NCBI RefSeq assembly: GCF_007095465.1
Contig: NZ_SDGL01000008.1
Location: 1-64,000, forward strand
Length of the DNA stretch: 64,000 nt
Source of the DNA: Lactobacillus mulieris
Lineage (GTDB): Bacteria > Bacillota > Bacilli > Lactobacillales > Lactobacillaceae
Reading direction: 5' to 3'
The notes beneath the pieces are model-generated. The model saw only the letters and a list, made by a program, of their open reading frames with translations. It had not been told where the DNA came from and searched no databases. The first letter of the stretch is position 1; each line of letters starts with the position of its first letter. Shown here piece by piece: positions 14,768 through 26,756 of this stretch. A program made the position numbers and the translations under genes.

Positions 14768-15790
14768 ATGACTAAAGAAGTACTTTTAACCGGCGATCGG
14801 CCAACCGGGCGGTTACATATAGGTCACTATATAGGTTCATTGAAAAATCGGGTAATCTTACAAAACGAAGGTAAATATAATCCCTACATTATGATTGCTG
14901 ATACACAAGCAATGACAGATAATGCTCGTAATCCTGAAAAAATCCGTAATAGCTTAATTGAAGTAGCTCTTGATTATCTAGCAGTAGGTATAGATCCTGA
15001 AAAATCAACTATTTTTGTACAATCACAAATTCCTGCTTTATTTGAATTGACTGCTTATTATTTAGATTTAGTTACTGTAGCAAGATTAGAAAGAAATCCA
15101 ACTGTTAAAACAGAAATCAAGCAAAAGAACTTTAACGAAAGTATTCCAGCAGGCTTTTTGACATATCCTGTTTCTCAAGCAGCTGATATTACAGCTTTTA
15201 AAGCAACAGTAATTCCTGTCGGGGATGATCAAGAACCGATGATGGAACAAACAAGAGAAATTGTTAGAACCTTTAATCGTTTATATAATACAGATATTTT
15301 AAAAGAACCTAAGGGTTACTTCCCACCTAAGGGGCAAGGTAGATTACCAGGTCTTGATGGAAACGCCAAGATGAGTAAATCATTAGGTAATGCAATTTAT
15401 TTAGCTGATGATGCAAAGACCTTAACTAAAAAAGTAATGTCAATGTATACTGATCCAAATCATATTCATGTGGAAGATCCTGGACAAGTTGAAGGAAATA
15501 CCGTTTTCACTTATTTAGATGTATTTTGTTCAGATAAAGAAAAGGTGCAAGACCTTAAAGAGCAATATCAAAAAGGTGGATTAGGGGATGTTAAAATCAA
15601 ACGTTTCTTGAATGAAGTTTTGGAAGCTGAACTTGCCCCAATTAGAGAACGTAGAGAAAAATTTGCTCAAGATACAGATGCAGTCTATGAAATGCTTTTA
15701 GAAGGTTCAAGAAAAGCTAATGAAGTTGCTAATGAAACTTTACAAGAAGTTCGTGATGCAATTGGATTAAATTATTTCAAGAATAGATAG
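14768..15790 (+). CDS. trpS: Tryptophanyl-tRNA synthetase
   Basis: The 340-aa class Ic synthetase charges tRNA-Trp. HIGH is at residues 17-20 ([10 protein letters not shown]) and KMSKS at 201-205, with the tryptophan-site [13 protein letters not shown] between. Length is normal (330-340 aa). AAGGAG sits before the ATG, and TGTTAAAAT around 14714-14722 is a likely extended -10. Unlike tyrS, no T-box sequence is visible upstream; the preceding DNA holds tRNA-Gly on the other strand. The next gene follows after 13 bases, so it is probably co-transcribed. Confidence 0.97.
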   Translation: MTKEVLLTGDRPTGRLHIGHYIGSLKNRVILQNEGKYNPYIMIADTQAMTDNARNPEKIRNSLIEVALDYLAVGIDPEKSTIFVQSQIPALFELTAYYLDLVTVARLERNPTVKTEIKQKNFNESIPAGFLTYPVSQAADITAFKATVIPVGDDQEPMMEQTREIVRTFNRLYNTDILKEPKGYFPPKGQGRLPGLDGNAKMSKSLGNAIYLADDAKTLTKKVMSMYTDPNHIHVEDPGQVEGNTVFTYLDVFCSDKEKVQDLKEQYQKGGLGDVKIKRFLNEVLEAELAPIRERREKFAQDTDAVYEMLLEGSRKANEVANETLQEVRDAIGLNYFKNR

Positions 15791-15803
15791 GAGTTAAAGC
15801 TTT

Positions 15804-16286
15804 ATGTCACGGAATCGAATCCCATGGAATCAATATTTTATGATGCAAGCACTAGTAATTAGTCAACGTTCGACTTGTAATCGTGCTTTAGTTGGCAGTG
15901 TACTAGTCAAAGATAAAAGAATTATTGGTACAGGATATAACGGTTCGGTAACGGGACAAGAACATTGTGATGATGTGGGGCATCAAATGGTGGATGGACA
16001 CTGCATACGTACGATTCATTCAGAAATGAATACATTGATTCAATGTGCCAAAAATGGCGTTTCAACTTTAGATACAGAAATATATGTAACTCATTTTCCT
16101 TGCTACAATTGCACCAAAGCTTTGATTCAAGCTGGTATTAAAAAAGTAAATTACTTTTTTGACTATCATGATAATCCATTGGCAGTAGAACTATTGAAAA
16201 AGACAGGTGTTGAAGTCAATCAAATTAAGTTAGATTCTAGCTACGCTCAAAATTTAGTTGAGGAAATTGCTGAAAATGAAAATTAA
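15804..16286 (+). CDS. comEB: dCMP deaminase (ComEB-type)
   Basis: This 160-aa zinc enzyme of the cytidine/deoxycytidylate deaminase fold converts dCMP to dUMP and so feeds dTTP synthesis. The zinc and catalytic residues are in HSEMNTLI (His and general-base Glu) and PCYNCTKAL (two Cys). [21 protein letters not shown] near the N-terminus is typical of ComE operon protein 2, though here the gene is separate from comEA/comEC and follows trpS. AGGAG is about 11 bases before the ATG. It overlaps the next gene by 11 bases. Confidence 0.93.
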   Translation: MSRNRIPWNQYFMMQALVISQRSTCNRALVGSVLVKDKRIIGTGYNGSVTGQEHCDDVGHQMVDGHCIRTIHSEMNTLIQCAKNGVSTLDTEIYVTHFPCYNCTKALIQAGIKKVNYFFDYHDNPLAVELLKKTGVEVNQIKLDSSYAQNLVEEIAENEN

Positions 16287-16812
16287 GCACCTGATTCTTA
16301 TTTTATTAATCTGCTTTCCAATCATAACAGCTTTTAAGTCTGATGAAATGACTATTGGACAATTAGTCCAAAATCAAAATCAGCTGTATAAGCAAAAAAA
16401 TATTGAAGCTAAAATTAAAATAGTTAATAGGCGACCAGTGAAGGTGGATTCAAAAGAAATTTATCTTTTATTTGAATATGGGAAGAAAAGTAATAATGTG
16501 CAATTATACATTGGTAAAAAATGGCAAAAAGTTATTACCACTAGTATAAAAGCTAATTTATTGACTAGTCAGGCAGAATTATTAAAGTCAACTAATAAAA
16601 AGCAAGTTACTCGCGGAATAAAGCAATTATTGCGGGCGATTTTTACTTTGATTGATCAAAATCAAAGAATTACAAGTCAAGTTGATTTATCGCAAAATGA
16701 TTTAGAAAAAATACTAAAACCAAGAAGTCTAACACTACCGGTAGCTATTATGTTTGGTTTGATATTTATGGGTGGTGCATATCTTTACCAAAAATTTATA
16801 TTTAAGAGATAA
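16276..16812 (+). CDS. Predicted bitopic membrane protein of unknown function
   Basis: The 178-aa protein has an N-terminal hydrophobic segment ([16 protein letters not shown]) and a C-terminal one ([19 protein letters not shown]), with a basic tail KFIFKR. Between them lies a polar, Lys/Gln-rich region that is probably outside the cell. I recognise no domain. The ATG at 16276 lies inside the end of the dCMP deaminase gene, with TTGAGG about 12 bases upstream, so translation may be coupled. The stop is followed within 4 bases by the promoter of the M-box leader. Confidence 0.65.
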   Translation: MKIKHLILILLICFPIITAFKSDEMTIGQLVQNQNQLYKQKNIEAKIKIVNRRPVKVDSKEIYLLFEYGKKSNNVQLYIGKKWQKVITTSIKANLLTSQAELLKSTNKKQVTRGIKQLLRAIFTLIDQNQRITSQVDLSQNDLEKILKPRSLTLPVAIMFGLIFMGGAYLYQKFIFKR

Positions 16813-16815
16813 TTC

Positions 16816-16845
16816 TTGACGCCTTCTAAAGAGTGAGTTTATACT
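16816..16845 (+). promoter_or_regulatory. Promoter of the mgtA leader
   Basis: TTGACG (16816-16821) and TATACT (16840-16845) are separated by 18 bases, immediately upstream of the M-box. Confidence 0.75.
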
Positions 16846-16859
16846 CAACATGTAATTTT

Positions 16860-17069
16860 AATACAGCAAATGAACTGTTAGGTGAGACTCCTACGTGAAC
16901 ACACGCTATCGCCCAGGAACATCCAGAGATGCCAACGGGTCAAACAGGTATTGTCGAGTTAAGGCACTATCCAGATAGCTAGCATGTGCTTACGTCACGT
17001 AGTGTTAAAACTGAACGATTGGTTATAACGCAGCCTTTTTGAGAGCCCTCCTTTTGGTGGGCTCTTTTT
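16860..17069 (+). promoter_or_regulatory. M-box (ykoK) magnesium riboswitch with terminator
   Basis: Conserved M-box blocks appear in order: GTTAGGTGAGACTCCTACGT (about 16878), GCTATCGCCCAGGAACATCC, GATGCCAACGGGTCAAACAG (about 16928), GTTAAGGCACTATCC and the closing segment near 17000. It ends in the terminator AGAGCCC / GGGCTCT (17042-17065) plus T run. In this family, bound Mg2+ folds the aptamer and permits termination, so the transporter is made when Mg2+ is scarce. Confidence 0.92.
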
Positions 17070-17101
17070 GTTTGTTTGCTCAAAAAAGAGGAGGGGTTTT
17101 G

Positions 17102-19786
17102 ATGATTAAAATCAAAAAGAAAACTGTAAGTAATGCAACTAATCGCAAATTATTGCAGGAAGTTGCAACGGAAGAATTGACCACCACTTTTGAGCGATTT
17201 AAAAGTTCCAATAAAGGATTAAGTACATCCCAAGCGGAACAAATGCGTGCAAAATATGGCAAAAATGAAATTGCTAAAGATGAGCATAATACTAAAGCTC
17301 ACTTCTTATTTGAAGCTTTTATGACTCCGTTTACGGTAGTATTACTCATTTTGGCCACATTATCTTTATTTACTAACTACATTTTTGTTCCAGCTAGTGA
17401 TAAAGATTTAAGTACGGTAATTATTATGATTACTATGGTTTTGATATCAGGGCTGACAAGTTTTATTCAAAATGTAAAAACTAATGATGCTGTTCAATCT
17501 TTGCTAAAAATGGTTTCTGTTACTACCAATATTTGTCGAGATGGCAAAGATCAAGAGCTAGCAACAAGTGAAGTTGTTCCAGGAGATATTATTAATTTGG
17601 CAGCAGGGGATATGGTTCCAGCTGATATGAAATTAATAAAGAGTAAGGATTTATTTTGTTCTTCTAGCTCATTAAATGGTGAATCTAATCCTGTTGAAAA
17701 AATTGCTGGCCAAAAGCCTACTAAAAATCAATTGAATGAATATATTGATTATCCTAATGTGGTTTATGAAGGAACAACAATTGTTTCTGGTTCTGGGACA
17801 GGGATTGTGTTTGCGACAGGGAGCCAAACTGTTTTTGGAAAATTAGCTAGGCAAATTTCTCAAACTAAAATTAAGCAAACTAGTTTTGATACTGGAATTA
17901 AAGATATTTCTAAGTTATTAATTACAATGACTGCAGTCATTGCACCGTTAGTTTTTGTGATTAATGGCTTAACTAAAGGAAATTGGTTAGATGCGTTGAT
18001 TTTTGCTATAGCAACTGCAGTAGGATTAACGCCAGAAATGCTACCAGTTATTGTTACTAGTAATTTGGTCAAGGGTTCAGTGGAAATGTCTAAACATGGC
18101 ACAATTGTCAAAAAGATGAATTCGATTCAAAATTTTGGATCAGCTGATATTTTATGTACTGATAAAACTGGAACTTTGACACAAGATAAGGTAGTTTTAG
18201 AGCGACACTACGATCTAAATATGATTGAAAAACCTAAAGTTTTAGAATTGTCTTATTTGAATAGCTTTTATCAAACAGGGATGAAAGACTTAATTGATAA
18301 GGCTGTTATTGATGCAGCTGAAAATGAACTTAATACAAAGAAAATTAAGCAAGACTATGAAAAAATTGATGAAATTCCGTTTGACTTTAGGCGGCGACGC
18401 ATGAGTGTTGTCGTTCAAAATCAAGCTGGTGAGCATTTACTTGTTACTAAAGGTGCAGCTGAAGAAATGCTGGAGGCAAGTAGTTTTGTTGAAGTTAATG
18501 GGCAGCGTTTGCCTTTAACCAAAGAACAAGAAGATAAAGTTTTGGCCAATATTAACGATATGAATAATGACGGCCTCCGTGTTATTTTACTTGGATATAA
18601 GAAAAATCCAGCACCAGTTGGTGAATTTTCTGTAGAAGATGAATCAGAATTAACAATTGTTGGCTTTTTGGCTTTTCTTGATCCACCAAAAGAAACTGCA
18701 AAAGAAGCATTACATCATCTCAAAGAAGATGGTATTACTGTTAAAATTTTGACAGGAGATAATGCGGCTGTAACTAGAGCAGTAGGGAAGCAGGTTGGAT
18801 TAGATATTTCAAAAATATATTCTGGTAATGAGTTGGAAGGAAAAACAGATGCTGAATTAAGCAAGATGGTTGAAGAAAGTGATATTTTTGTAAAACTGTC
18901 ACCAGAATTAAAAACTAAAATCATTGAGATTTTAAAAAAAGATGGACATACAGTTGGTTATATGGGAGATGGAATTAATGACGCTCCAGCAATGAAGGCA
19001 GCAGATGTTTCTATTTCCGTTGATACTGCAGTTGATATTGCCAAAGAAAGTGCTGACATTATCTTACTTCATAAGGATCTAAGAATTTTGGAAAATGGAG
19101 TAAGAATTGGACGGAAGATTTTTGGTAATACTATGAAATATATTAAGATTACTCTTTCTTCTAATTTCGGAAATATTTTATCAATTCTAGTAGCATCTAG
19201 TTTCTTACCATTCTTGCCAATGTTACCACTGCAGTTATTAATTTTGGACTTGCTGTATGGGACTAGTTGCTTGGCAATTCCATTTGATAAGATGGATGCA
19301 GAATATCTTTCACAACCAAGAACTTGGTCAACTAAAAAATTACCTAAATTTATGTTTTACTTTGGACCAACTTCATCTGTTTTTGACATTATTACTTTTG
19401 CCTTGCTTTACTTTGTAGTTTGTCCAAGTGTGGCAGGAGGTAGTTTTACTAGTTTGAATATGGCAGGACAAGCAGTTTTCATCGCTGTTTTCCATACTGG
19501 CTGGTTTATTGAATCTCTTTGGACACAAGAAATGGTTATCCATGCTTTAAGAGATCAACGTTTGCCATTAATTAAGCAGCGAGCAACAGCGCCAGTTATG
19601 CTTGCAACTTTTGGAGCTGCTGTTATCGGAAGCTATTTGCCATATTCACGCATAGCAACTAGTTTGAAATTTGGCCCAATGCCCGGTACATTTATTGAAA
19701 TGGTATTTGTTTTATTAGTGTTTTATATTTTATTAACAACTTTAGTTAAGAGACTTTATCTCAGAAAAGAAAAATTTTTGATTTAA
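17102..19786 (+). CDS. mgtA: P-type Mg2+-importing ATPase
   Basis: The 894-aa membrane protein is a type IIIB P-type ATPase. The phosphorylated Asp is D354 in CTDKTGTLT; the actuator motif is SLNGES; nucleotide and hinge motifs are KGAAEEML, LTGDNAAVTRAV and MGDGINDAPAMKAADV. Membrane helices lie around residues 75-130, 270-330 (with the ion-site stretch GLTPEMLP) and 680-890. GAGGAGGGG before ATG 17102 fixes the start; the reading frame extends upstream only through the terminator. The M-box leader supports Mg2+ as the substrate. A terminator follows. Confidence 0.95.
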   Translation: MIKIKKKTVSNATNRKLLQEVATEELTTTFERFKSSNKGLSTSQAEQMRAKYGKNEIAKDEHNTKAHFLFEAFMTPFTVVLLILATLSLFTNYIFVPASDKDLSTVIIMITMVLISGLTSFIQNVKTNDAVQSLLKMVSVTTNICRDGKDQELATSEVVPGDIINLAAGDMVPADMKLIKSKDLFCSSSSLNGESNPVEKIAGQKPTKNQLNEYIDYPNVVYEGTTIVSGSGTGIVFATGSQTVFGKLARQISQTKIKQTSFDTGIKDISKLLITMTAVIAPLVFVINGLTKGNWLDALIFAIATAVGLTPEMLPVIVTSNLVKGSVEMSKHGTIVKKMNSIQNFGSADILCTDKTGTLTQDKVVLERHYDLNMIEKPKVLELSYLNSFYQTGMKDLIDKAVIDAAENELNTKKIKQDYEKIDEIPFDFRRRRMSVVVQNQAGEHLLVTKGAAEEMLEASSFVEVNGQRLPLTKEQEDKVLANINDMNNDGLRVILLGYKKNPAPVGEFSVEDESELTIVGFLAFLDPPKETAKEALHHLKEDGITVKILTGDNAAVTRAVGKQVGLDISKIYSGNELEGKTDAELSKMVEESDIFVKLSPELKTKIIEILKKDGHTVGYMGDGINDAPAMKAADVSISVDTAVDIAKESADIILLHKDLRILENGVRIGRKIFGNTMKYIKITLSSNFGNILSILVASSFLPFLPMLPLQLLILDLLYGTSCLAIPFDKMDAEYLSQPRTWSTKKLPKFMFYFGPTSSVFDIITFALLYFVVCPSVAGGSFTSLNMAGQAVFIAVFHTGWFIESLWTQEMVIHALRDQRLPLIKQRATAPVMLATFGAAVIGSYLPYSRIATSLKFGPMPGTFIEMVFVLLVFYILLTTLVKRLYLRKEKFLI

Positions 19787-19799
19787 TCTGTTACAATAT

Positions 19800-19832
19800 A
19801 AGGGATTCTCATTTAGGGAGCAATCCCTTTTT
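19800..19832 (+). terminator. Terminator of mgtA
   Basis: The hairpin AAGGGATT / AATCCCTT with a 14-base loop is followed by a T run. Confidence 0.8.
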
Positions 19833-19849
19833 GTATGGTGTATTATTGA

Positions 19850-21864
<2,015 letters not shown>

Positions 21865-21865
<1 letters not shown>

Positions 21866-22635
21866 TGGAGATTTTTGACGCACACACTCATTTGAATGAC
21901 ACCCCCTTTAGGGGCAAAGAAGCAGTTTATTTGCAAAGGGCACAAGATTTACATGTGACGAAAATGGCTTGTGTTGGACAAGATTTAGAATATAATAAGC
22001 GCGCATTAGATTTGGCTAATAAATATGACAATGTCTATGCGATTGTTGGCTATTGCCCTGATGTTGCTAAAGACTACTGTCAAGAATGGGAAGATTTACT
22101 AATTCAGCAATTAAAGCAACCAAAAGTGGTAGCTTTAGGTGAAATTGGACTTGATTATTACTGGGATGAATCACCACGTGATGTTCAAAAAACAGTTTTT
22201 CAAAGACAAATTGAAATTGCGCATGATTTGAAATTGCCGGTCAATATTCATACTAGGGATGCTTTTAAGGATTGTTATGAAATTTTGAGCAATAGCAATC
22301 TTGAATATGGAGCAGTTTTACATAGTTATAATGGTGGCCCTAAGTGGACTAAAAAATTTTTAGAATTAGATAATGTAACTTTTTCATTTTCAGGAGTGGC
22401 GTCATTTACGAAAGCCCAAGATGTTCATGCAAGTGTGAAATTAGTGCCACTTGATCGTTTAGTCGTTGAAACAGATGCGCCTTATTTAACTCCTAAGCCA
22501 TACCGTGGTAAGCAAAATGAACCTGCTTATGTTTATTATGTTGCTAAGGCAATCAGTGAATTGAAAGAAGTTAGTTTAGAGCAAGTAGCTGAAGCTACTT
22601 ATCGGAATACGGTGACAGCTTATGCAATTAAATAA
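21865..22635 (+). CDS. TatD-family metal-dependent hydrolase
   Basis: This 256-aa TIM-barrel hydrolase has the metal ligands DAHTHLND (residues 4-11), GEIGLDYYW, the IHTRDAF histidine, LHSYNGG and the late TDAPYLTP aspartate. TatD relatives are 3'-5' DNA exonucleases or RNA-processing factors (YabD in B. subtilis). The position between metG and rnmV is conserved in Bacilli. Its start overlaps the metG stop by one base, and its end overlaps rnmV by 14 bases, so the genes are translationally linked. Confidence 0.93.
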
Positions 22636-23185
22636 AAAGAACTTTGATGCAGTTGTAGTCGTTGAAGGAAAAGATGATACTGCTCGATTAAAACAATTTT
22701 TCCCTGGAATAGAAACGATAGAAACTAATGGATCGGCAGTAAGTACTGAAACCTTGGCCTTAATAAAAAAGGTGGCACAAAAGCGAGAGATAATTGTTTT
22801 TACTGATCCTGACTTTAATGGAGAACGAATCAGAAAGATTGTGACATGTGCAGTTCCAACTGCTAAACAAGCTTTTATAACAAGAAAAGAAGCAGAACCC
22901 GAGTTTAGTGGAAGTTTGGGTGTTGAACATGCAACTAAAGAGGCACTTGAGCGAGCTTTAGTTGAGCTGCATGAAGGTGCAAAAACTAGTGATTTAACTT
23001 TTGATGAATATCGTAGTTTGGGTTTAGCTACCAGTCTGCGTTCACGTAAATTACGAGAAGCTGTTGGAATTAAATTGGGCATTGGCTATGCAAATGGTAA
23101 GCAATTTTATAAGCGTTTGGTTATGTTTGGCATTGGCTTTTCTGAATTAAAACAAACAGTAAGTGAGGTTGAAAATGGCAAATAA
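22622..23185 (+). CDS. rnmV: Ribonuclease M5
   Basis: The 187-aa Toprim-domain nuclease matures 5S rRNA in Firmicutes. The catalytic Toprim motifs are [12 protein letters not shown] (residues about 10-21) and [12 protein letters not shown] (about 60-71). The C-terminal part ([24 protein letters not shown]) is typical of RNase M5 and contacts the ribosomal protein L18/5S complex. It overlaps tatD at its start and rsmA at its end; TACGGTGACAG supplies only weak ribosome binding, consistent with coupling. Confidence 0.94.
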   Translation: MQLNKKNFDAVVVVEGKDDTARLKQFFPGIETIETNGSAVSTETLALIKKVAQKREIIVFTDPDFNGERIRKIVTCAVPTAKQAFITRKEAEPEFSGSLGVEHATKEALERALVELHEGAKTSDLTFDEYRSLGLATSLRSRKLREAVGIKLGIGYANGKQFYKRLVMFGIGFSELKQTVSEVENGK

Positions 23186-24056
23186 TTTACCAATTTGTGA
23201 TCCTGTTAGAACTAAAGCGATAATGAATCGTTATTTAGGATTTGCAAAGAAAAATTTGGGACAGAACTTTTTAATTAGTTTGAATAAAATTAATGATATT
23301 TTAGATGCTGCAGAAATTAAAAGTGATGATCAAGTTTTAGAAATTGGACCTGGAATTGGTTCTTTGACAGAGCAAATGCTTTTGAGAGGCGCTAAAGTTT
23401 TGGCTTATGAAATTGATCAAGATTTACCAGAAATTTTGCATAATGAATTGCCTCAAAAAGTTGAAAATAAGCACTTAGATGATGTATTTAAACTGGTAAT
23501 GAAAGATATTTTAAAAGCGGATTTTAAGGAAGATATTGGCGACTTCTTTGATTTGAATAAGCCAATTAAAGTTGTGGCTAATTTACCATATTACATTACA
23601 ACTCCTATTATTTTTGCTTTAGCTAAAAGCGATTTAGCTTTTGAAAGTCTGACTTTGATGATGCAAAAAGAAGTAGCTGAAAGGCTATGTGCAAGTAGTG
23701 GTAATAAGGAGTATGGCCCTTTAACTATCTTCGTTCAAACACAAATGGCTGTGAAAATGGCTGTGATGGTAGATCATACAAACTTTAATCCACAGCCAAA
23801 AGTTGATTCAGTAGTTGTTGTTCTTAAACCACTTGCAAAAAAAGTTGATGTTGGTGACACTGAAAATTTTGAACATGTGGTAAAGATGTGTTTTTCACAA
23901 AGAAGAAAGACATTGAATAATAATTTGAAGTCTTTAGTAAAAAATGGTGAAGAACGTAAAAACTTATTACAAATGCTAGATTTACCTGAGAAGGCTCGAC
24001 CAGAGGAATTGACAATTGGTCAATTTATTAGCTTAGCTAAAGCATTGAAAGCTTAA
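23175..24056 (+). CDS. rsmA: 16S rRNA dimethyladenosine transferase
   Basis: The 293-aa S-adenosylmethionine-dependent enzyme (KsgA) dimethylates two adjacent adenines in helix 45 of 16S rRNA, a late step of small-subunit assembly. The SAM-binding motif is [16 protein letters not shown], the catalytic motif is [13 protein letters not shown], and the start contains [13 protein letters not shown] four codons upstream is in frame, but GAGG lies 7 bases before ATG 23175. It ends the metG-tatD-rnmV-rsmA overlap chain. Loss of this enzyme gives kasugamycin resistance in other bacteria. Confidence 0.96.
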   Translation: MANNLPICDPVRTKAIMNRYLGFAKKNLGQNFLISLNKINDILDAAEIKSDDQVLEIGPGIGSLTEQMLLRGAKVLAYEIDQDLPEILHNELPQKVENKHLDDVFKLVMKDILKADFKEDIGDFFDLNKPIKVVANLPYYITTPIIFALAKSDLAFESLTLMMQKEVAERLCASSGNKEYGPLTIFVQTQMAVKMAVMVDHTNFNPQPKVDSVVVVLKPLAKKVDVGDTENFEHVVKMCFSQRRKTLNNNLKSLVKNGEERKNLLQMLDLPEKARPEELTIGQFISLAKALKA

Positions 24057-24071
24057 TAATTGACTACTTTG

Positions 24072-24100
24072 TTGAAAAAATCACAAATTTGTGATACACT
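24072..24100 (+). promoter_or_regulatory. Promoter of veg with an internal perfect palindrome
   Basis: TTGAAA (24072-24077) and TACACT (24095-24100) are spaced 17 bases apart. The spacer holds TCACAAATTTGTGA (24081-24094), a perfect 14-base palindrome, a typical position for a repressor operator. Confidence 0.65.
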
Positions 24101-24125
24101 ATGTTTCACAAAGGAGTGTTTTCTA

Positions 24126-24359
24126 GTGCCAACATCAATCGTATCAATCAAGAAGTCATTAGATTCACATGTAGGTGAGAATCTAACTGTTGTAGCCCAA
24201 GCGGGTAGAAAAAAGGTAACTAAAAGAAAAGGTATCTTGAAAAGCACCTTTCCTGCTGTATTTGTAGTTGATCTTGATCAAAACCAAAATAGTTTTGAAA
24301 GAGTATCATACAGTTATACAGATTTGTTAACTAAAAATATTGAATTAAAATTTGAATAG
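24126..24359 (+). CDS. veg: Veg protein
   Basis: The 77-aa protein starts PTSIVSIKKSLDSHVGENL after a GTG start and has the family's basic core RKKVTKRKGIL and C-terminal FERVSYSYTDLL. AAGGAG at 24111-24116 fixes the GTG at 24126; the longer frame upstream lies inside the promoter. Veg is a small conserved Firmicute protein encoded next to rsmA and reported in B. subtilis to stimulate biofilm formation by acting against SinR. SinR is not known in lactobacilli, so its role here is open. Confidence 0.92.
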   Translation: MPTSIVSIKKSLDSHVGENLTVVAQAGRKKVTKRKGILKSTFPAVFVVDLDQNQNSFERVSYSYTDLLTKNIELKFE

Positions 24360-24390
24360 TATATAATAAAAAATTGTTTTTTACGAACAA

Positions 24391-24426
24391 TCACTGGTGT
24401 TTTTTATAAAACACTAGTGATTTTTT
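24391..24426 (+). terminator. Terminator of veg
   Basis: A 13-pair hairpin TCACTGGTGTTTT / AAAACACTAGTGA (one G-U) with a TTAT loop is followed by six T residues. Confidence 0.92.
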
Positions 24427-24483
24427 GTTGTCATTAATGTATATTATAAATTGATTATTTACAAACATTAGAAAGGAATAACC

Positions 24484-25311
24484 ATGAAACGTTCAGAAAG
24501 ACTGGTTGATATGACCAAATATCTTTTGGCTCGTCCGCATACGCTTATTTCATTGCCTTTTTTTGCTAAGCGTTATGGCTCTGCCAAATCATCAATTTCA
24601 GAAGATTTATCAATTCTCAAGCATACTTTAGCTGCTAATGAAGACGGTGTACTAGAAACTGTTGCTGGTGCAGCTGGAGGAGTACGTTATATTCCATTTT
24701 TGGGTAAGAAACATTCTGAAGCATATTTAAAGGAATTAGCTGACAGAATTGAAGATACCGAACGAATTTTGCCAGGTGGTTTTGTATATTTGTCTGATGT
24801 TTTAGGCTCACCTAGCGATATGCAAAGAATTGGTGAAATGGTTGCAACACATTATGCTTATAAAAATATTACTGCAGTTATGACTATTGAAACTAAAGGG
24901 ATACCTTTAGCTGAAGCAGTATCTAGATTTTTGAATGTTCCGTTTGTAACGGCCCGCAAGAGAGGTAAAGTTACTGAAGGTGCAACTGTATCTGTTAACT
25001 ACTTATCTTCTTCATCTTCTCGTGTTGCCAAAATGGAATTGCCAACTAAGGTTTTGCCAAAAGGTTCAAATGTCTTAATCATTGATGATTTTATGAAGGG
25101 CGGAGGCACTTTAACTGGTATGGAAGGCTTAGTTCGTGAATTCGATTCTACAGTTGGTGGAATTTGTGTGCTTTGTGAAACTACTCATGCCGATAAGATG
25201 GTTGATGATTATCTCTCTTTAGTAAAAATTGATGAGATTGATACTGAGAAGAGAGTTATTAAAACATCTCTTGGTAATTTCTTAGAGAAAACTGATTTTA
25301 ATCGCTTCTAA
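24484..25311 (+). CDS. purR: Purine operon repressor PurR
   Basis: The 275-aa regulator joins an N-terminal winged helix (residues 1-75, [14 protein letters not shown]... [10 protein letters not shown]) to a phosphoribosyltransferase-like domain whose PRPP loop is [17 protein letters not shown]. In Bacilli and lactococci it senses PRPP and controls purine genes through PurBox sites. AGAAAGGA lies before the ATG. The gene sits in the conserved rsmA-veg-purR-glmU order. I found no clear PurBox pair inside this window, including before guaA and xpt. Confidence 0.95.
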   Translation: MKRSERLVDMTKYLLARPHTLISLPFFAKRYGSAKSSISEDLSILKHTLAANEDGVLETVAGAAGGVRYIPFLGKKHSEAYLKELADRIEDTERILPGGFVYLSDVLGSPSDMQRIGEMVATHYAYKNITAVMTIETKGIPLAEAVSRFLNVPFVTARKRGKVTEGATVSVNYLSSSSSRVAKMELPTKVLPKGSNVLIIDDFMKGGGTLTGMEGLVREFDSTVGGICVLCETTHADKMVDDYLSLVKIDEIDTEKRVIKTSLGNFLEKTDFNRF

Positions 25312-25355
25312 AATGGTATACTAGACCCTATAAGTATGCGAAAGGGATTAAGTTT

Positions 25356-26741
25356 ATGAAAAAATTTGTAGTTGTTTTAGCTGCTGGTAAAGGTACCAGA
25401 ATGAAGTCAAAGCTTTATAAGGTTTTGCATAAAGTTTGTGGTAAAACGATGGTTGAACATGTCGTTGAAGCTGCTAATGGTATGAAACCTGAAAAGATTG
25501 TGACAATAGTAGGTACTGGAGCAGAAGATGTAAAAGAAGTTTTAGCGGGTAAGAGTGATTTTGCCTTTCAAGAAAAGCAACTTGGTACAGGTCACGCTGT
25601 TCTTACTGCTGCCCCTATCTTAGAAAACGAAAATGGTGCAACTTTAGTAGTTACTGGAGATACGCCATTATTTACAACGGAAACTTTTGAAAACTTATTC
25701 AATTATCATCAAGAAAAAGAAAATGCAGCAACAGTATTAACTGCTGAAGCACCTAATCCATTTGGATATGGACGCATTATTCGTGATGAACAGGGCAATG
25801 TTTTGCGAATAGTTGAGCAAAAAGACGGAAAGCCTGAAGAACTTAAAGTTAAAGAAATTAATACAGGCGTATTTTGTTTTGATAATAAGAAACTTTTCGC
25901 TGCATTAAAGAAAGTTACTAACGATAACGCTCAAGGTGAATATTATTTAACAGATGTTTTAGAAATTTTGCGTAATAGTGGTGAAAGAGTTGGTGCCTAC
26001 AAGATGCCTGACTTTAGCCAAAGTTTGGGTGTTAATGATCGAATTGCGCTTGCGAACGCTTCAAAAATTATGCAAAAGAGAATTAATGAAGAACATATGC
26101 GTAATGGTGTAACTTTCATTGATCCTGCGACTGCTTATATTGATAGCGATGTTAAAATTGGTAATGATACTATTATCGAGGGAAACGTTGTTATTAAAGG
26201 AAAAACAACTATTGGTAGTGAATGTGTAATTACTAGTGGTTCAAGAATTGTTGATTCTGAAATCGGAAATAATGTAACTGTTACATCTTCAACAATTCAA
26301 GAAGCAATTATGCATGATAATACTGATATTGGACCAAATTCACATCTTCGACCAAAAGCTGAAATAATGTCAGGCGCTCATATAGGTAACTTTGTTGAAA
26401 TTAAGAAGGCTACAATTGGTGAAAACACTAAAGTGGGGCATTTAACTTATATTGGTGATGCTACTTTAGGTAAGGATATCAATGTAGGCTGTGGGGTAAT
26501 CTTTTCAAATTACGATGGCGTTAAGAAATTCCATTCAACAATTGGGGATCATGCCTTTATTGGCGCGGGTTCAACAATTATTAATCCAATTACTGTTGCT
26601 GATCACTCATTTATTGCGGCTGATTCAACAATTACTAAAGATGTTAATCGCTATGAAATGGCAATTGCTCGGGGTCGCCAAGTAAATAAAGAAGATTATT
26701 GGCATAAATTGCCACTTGCTCAGGATAAAGACTGGCAATAA
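25356..26741 (+). CDS. glmU: Bifunctional GlmU (UDP-GlcNAc synthesis)
   Basis: The 461-aa enzyme acetylates glucosamine-1-phosphate and then couples it to UTP to give UDP-GlcNAc, the precursor of peptidoglycan and wall polymers. The N-terminal pyrophosphorylase starts with [13 protein letters not shown] and has QLGTGHAV and TGDTPLF. From about residue 250, hexapeptide repeats form the left-handed beta-helix acetyltransferase, with [12 protein letters not shown] and [12 protein letters not shown] near the active site. The gene follows purR closely and may be co-transcribed with it and with the transporter that starts 15 bases downstream. Confidence 0.97.
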   Translation: MKKFVVVLAAGKGTRMKSKLYKVLHKVCGKTMVEHVVEAANGMKPEKIVTIVGTGAEDVKEVLAGKSDFAFQEKQLGTGHAVLTAAPILENENGATLVVTGDTPLFTTETFENLFNYHQEKENAATVLTAEAPNPFGYGRIIRDEQGNVLRIVEQKDGKPEELKVKEINTGVFCFDNKKLFAALKKVTNDNAQGEYYLTDVLEILRNSGERVGAYKMPDFSQSLGVNDRIALANASKIMQKRINEEHMRNGVTFIDPATAYIDSDVKIGNDTIIEGNVVIKGKTTIGSECVITSGSRIVDSEIGNNVTVTSSTIQEAIMHDNTDIGPNSHLRPKAEIMSGAHIGNFVEIKKATIGENTKVGHLTYIGDATLGKDINVGCGVIFSNYDGVKKFHSTIGDHAFIGAGSTIINPITVADHSFIAADSTITKDVNRYEMAIARGRQVNKEDYWHKLPLAQDKDWQ

Positions 26742-26756
26742 TAAGGAGAATTAAAT

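Noticed and set aside
22576..23082. 168-codon minus-strand frame over rnmV
   Set aside because: It is antisense to a clear RNase M5 gene, has biased Ser/Lys composition typical of shadow frames, and matches no family.
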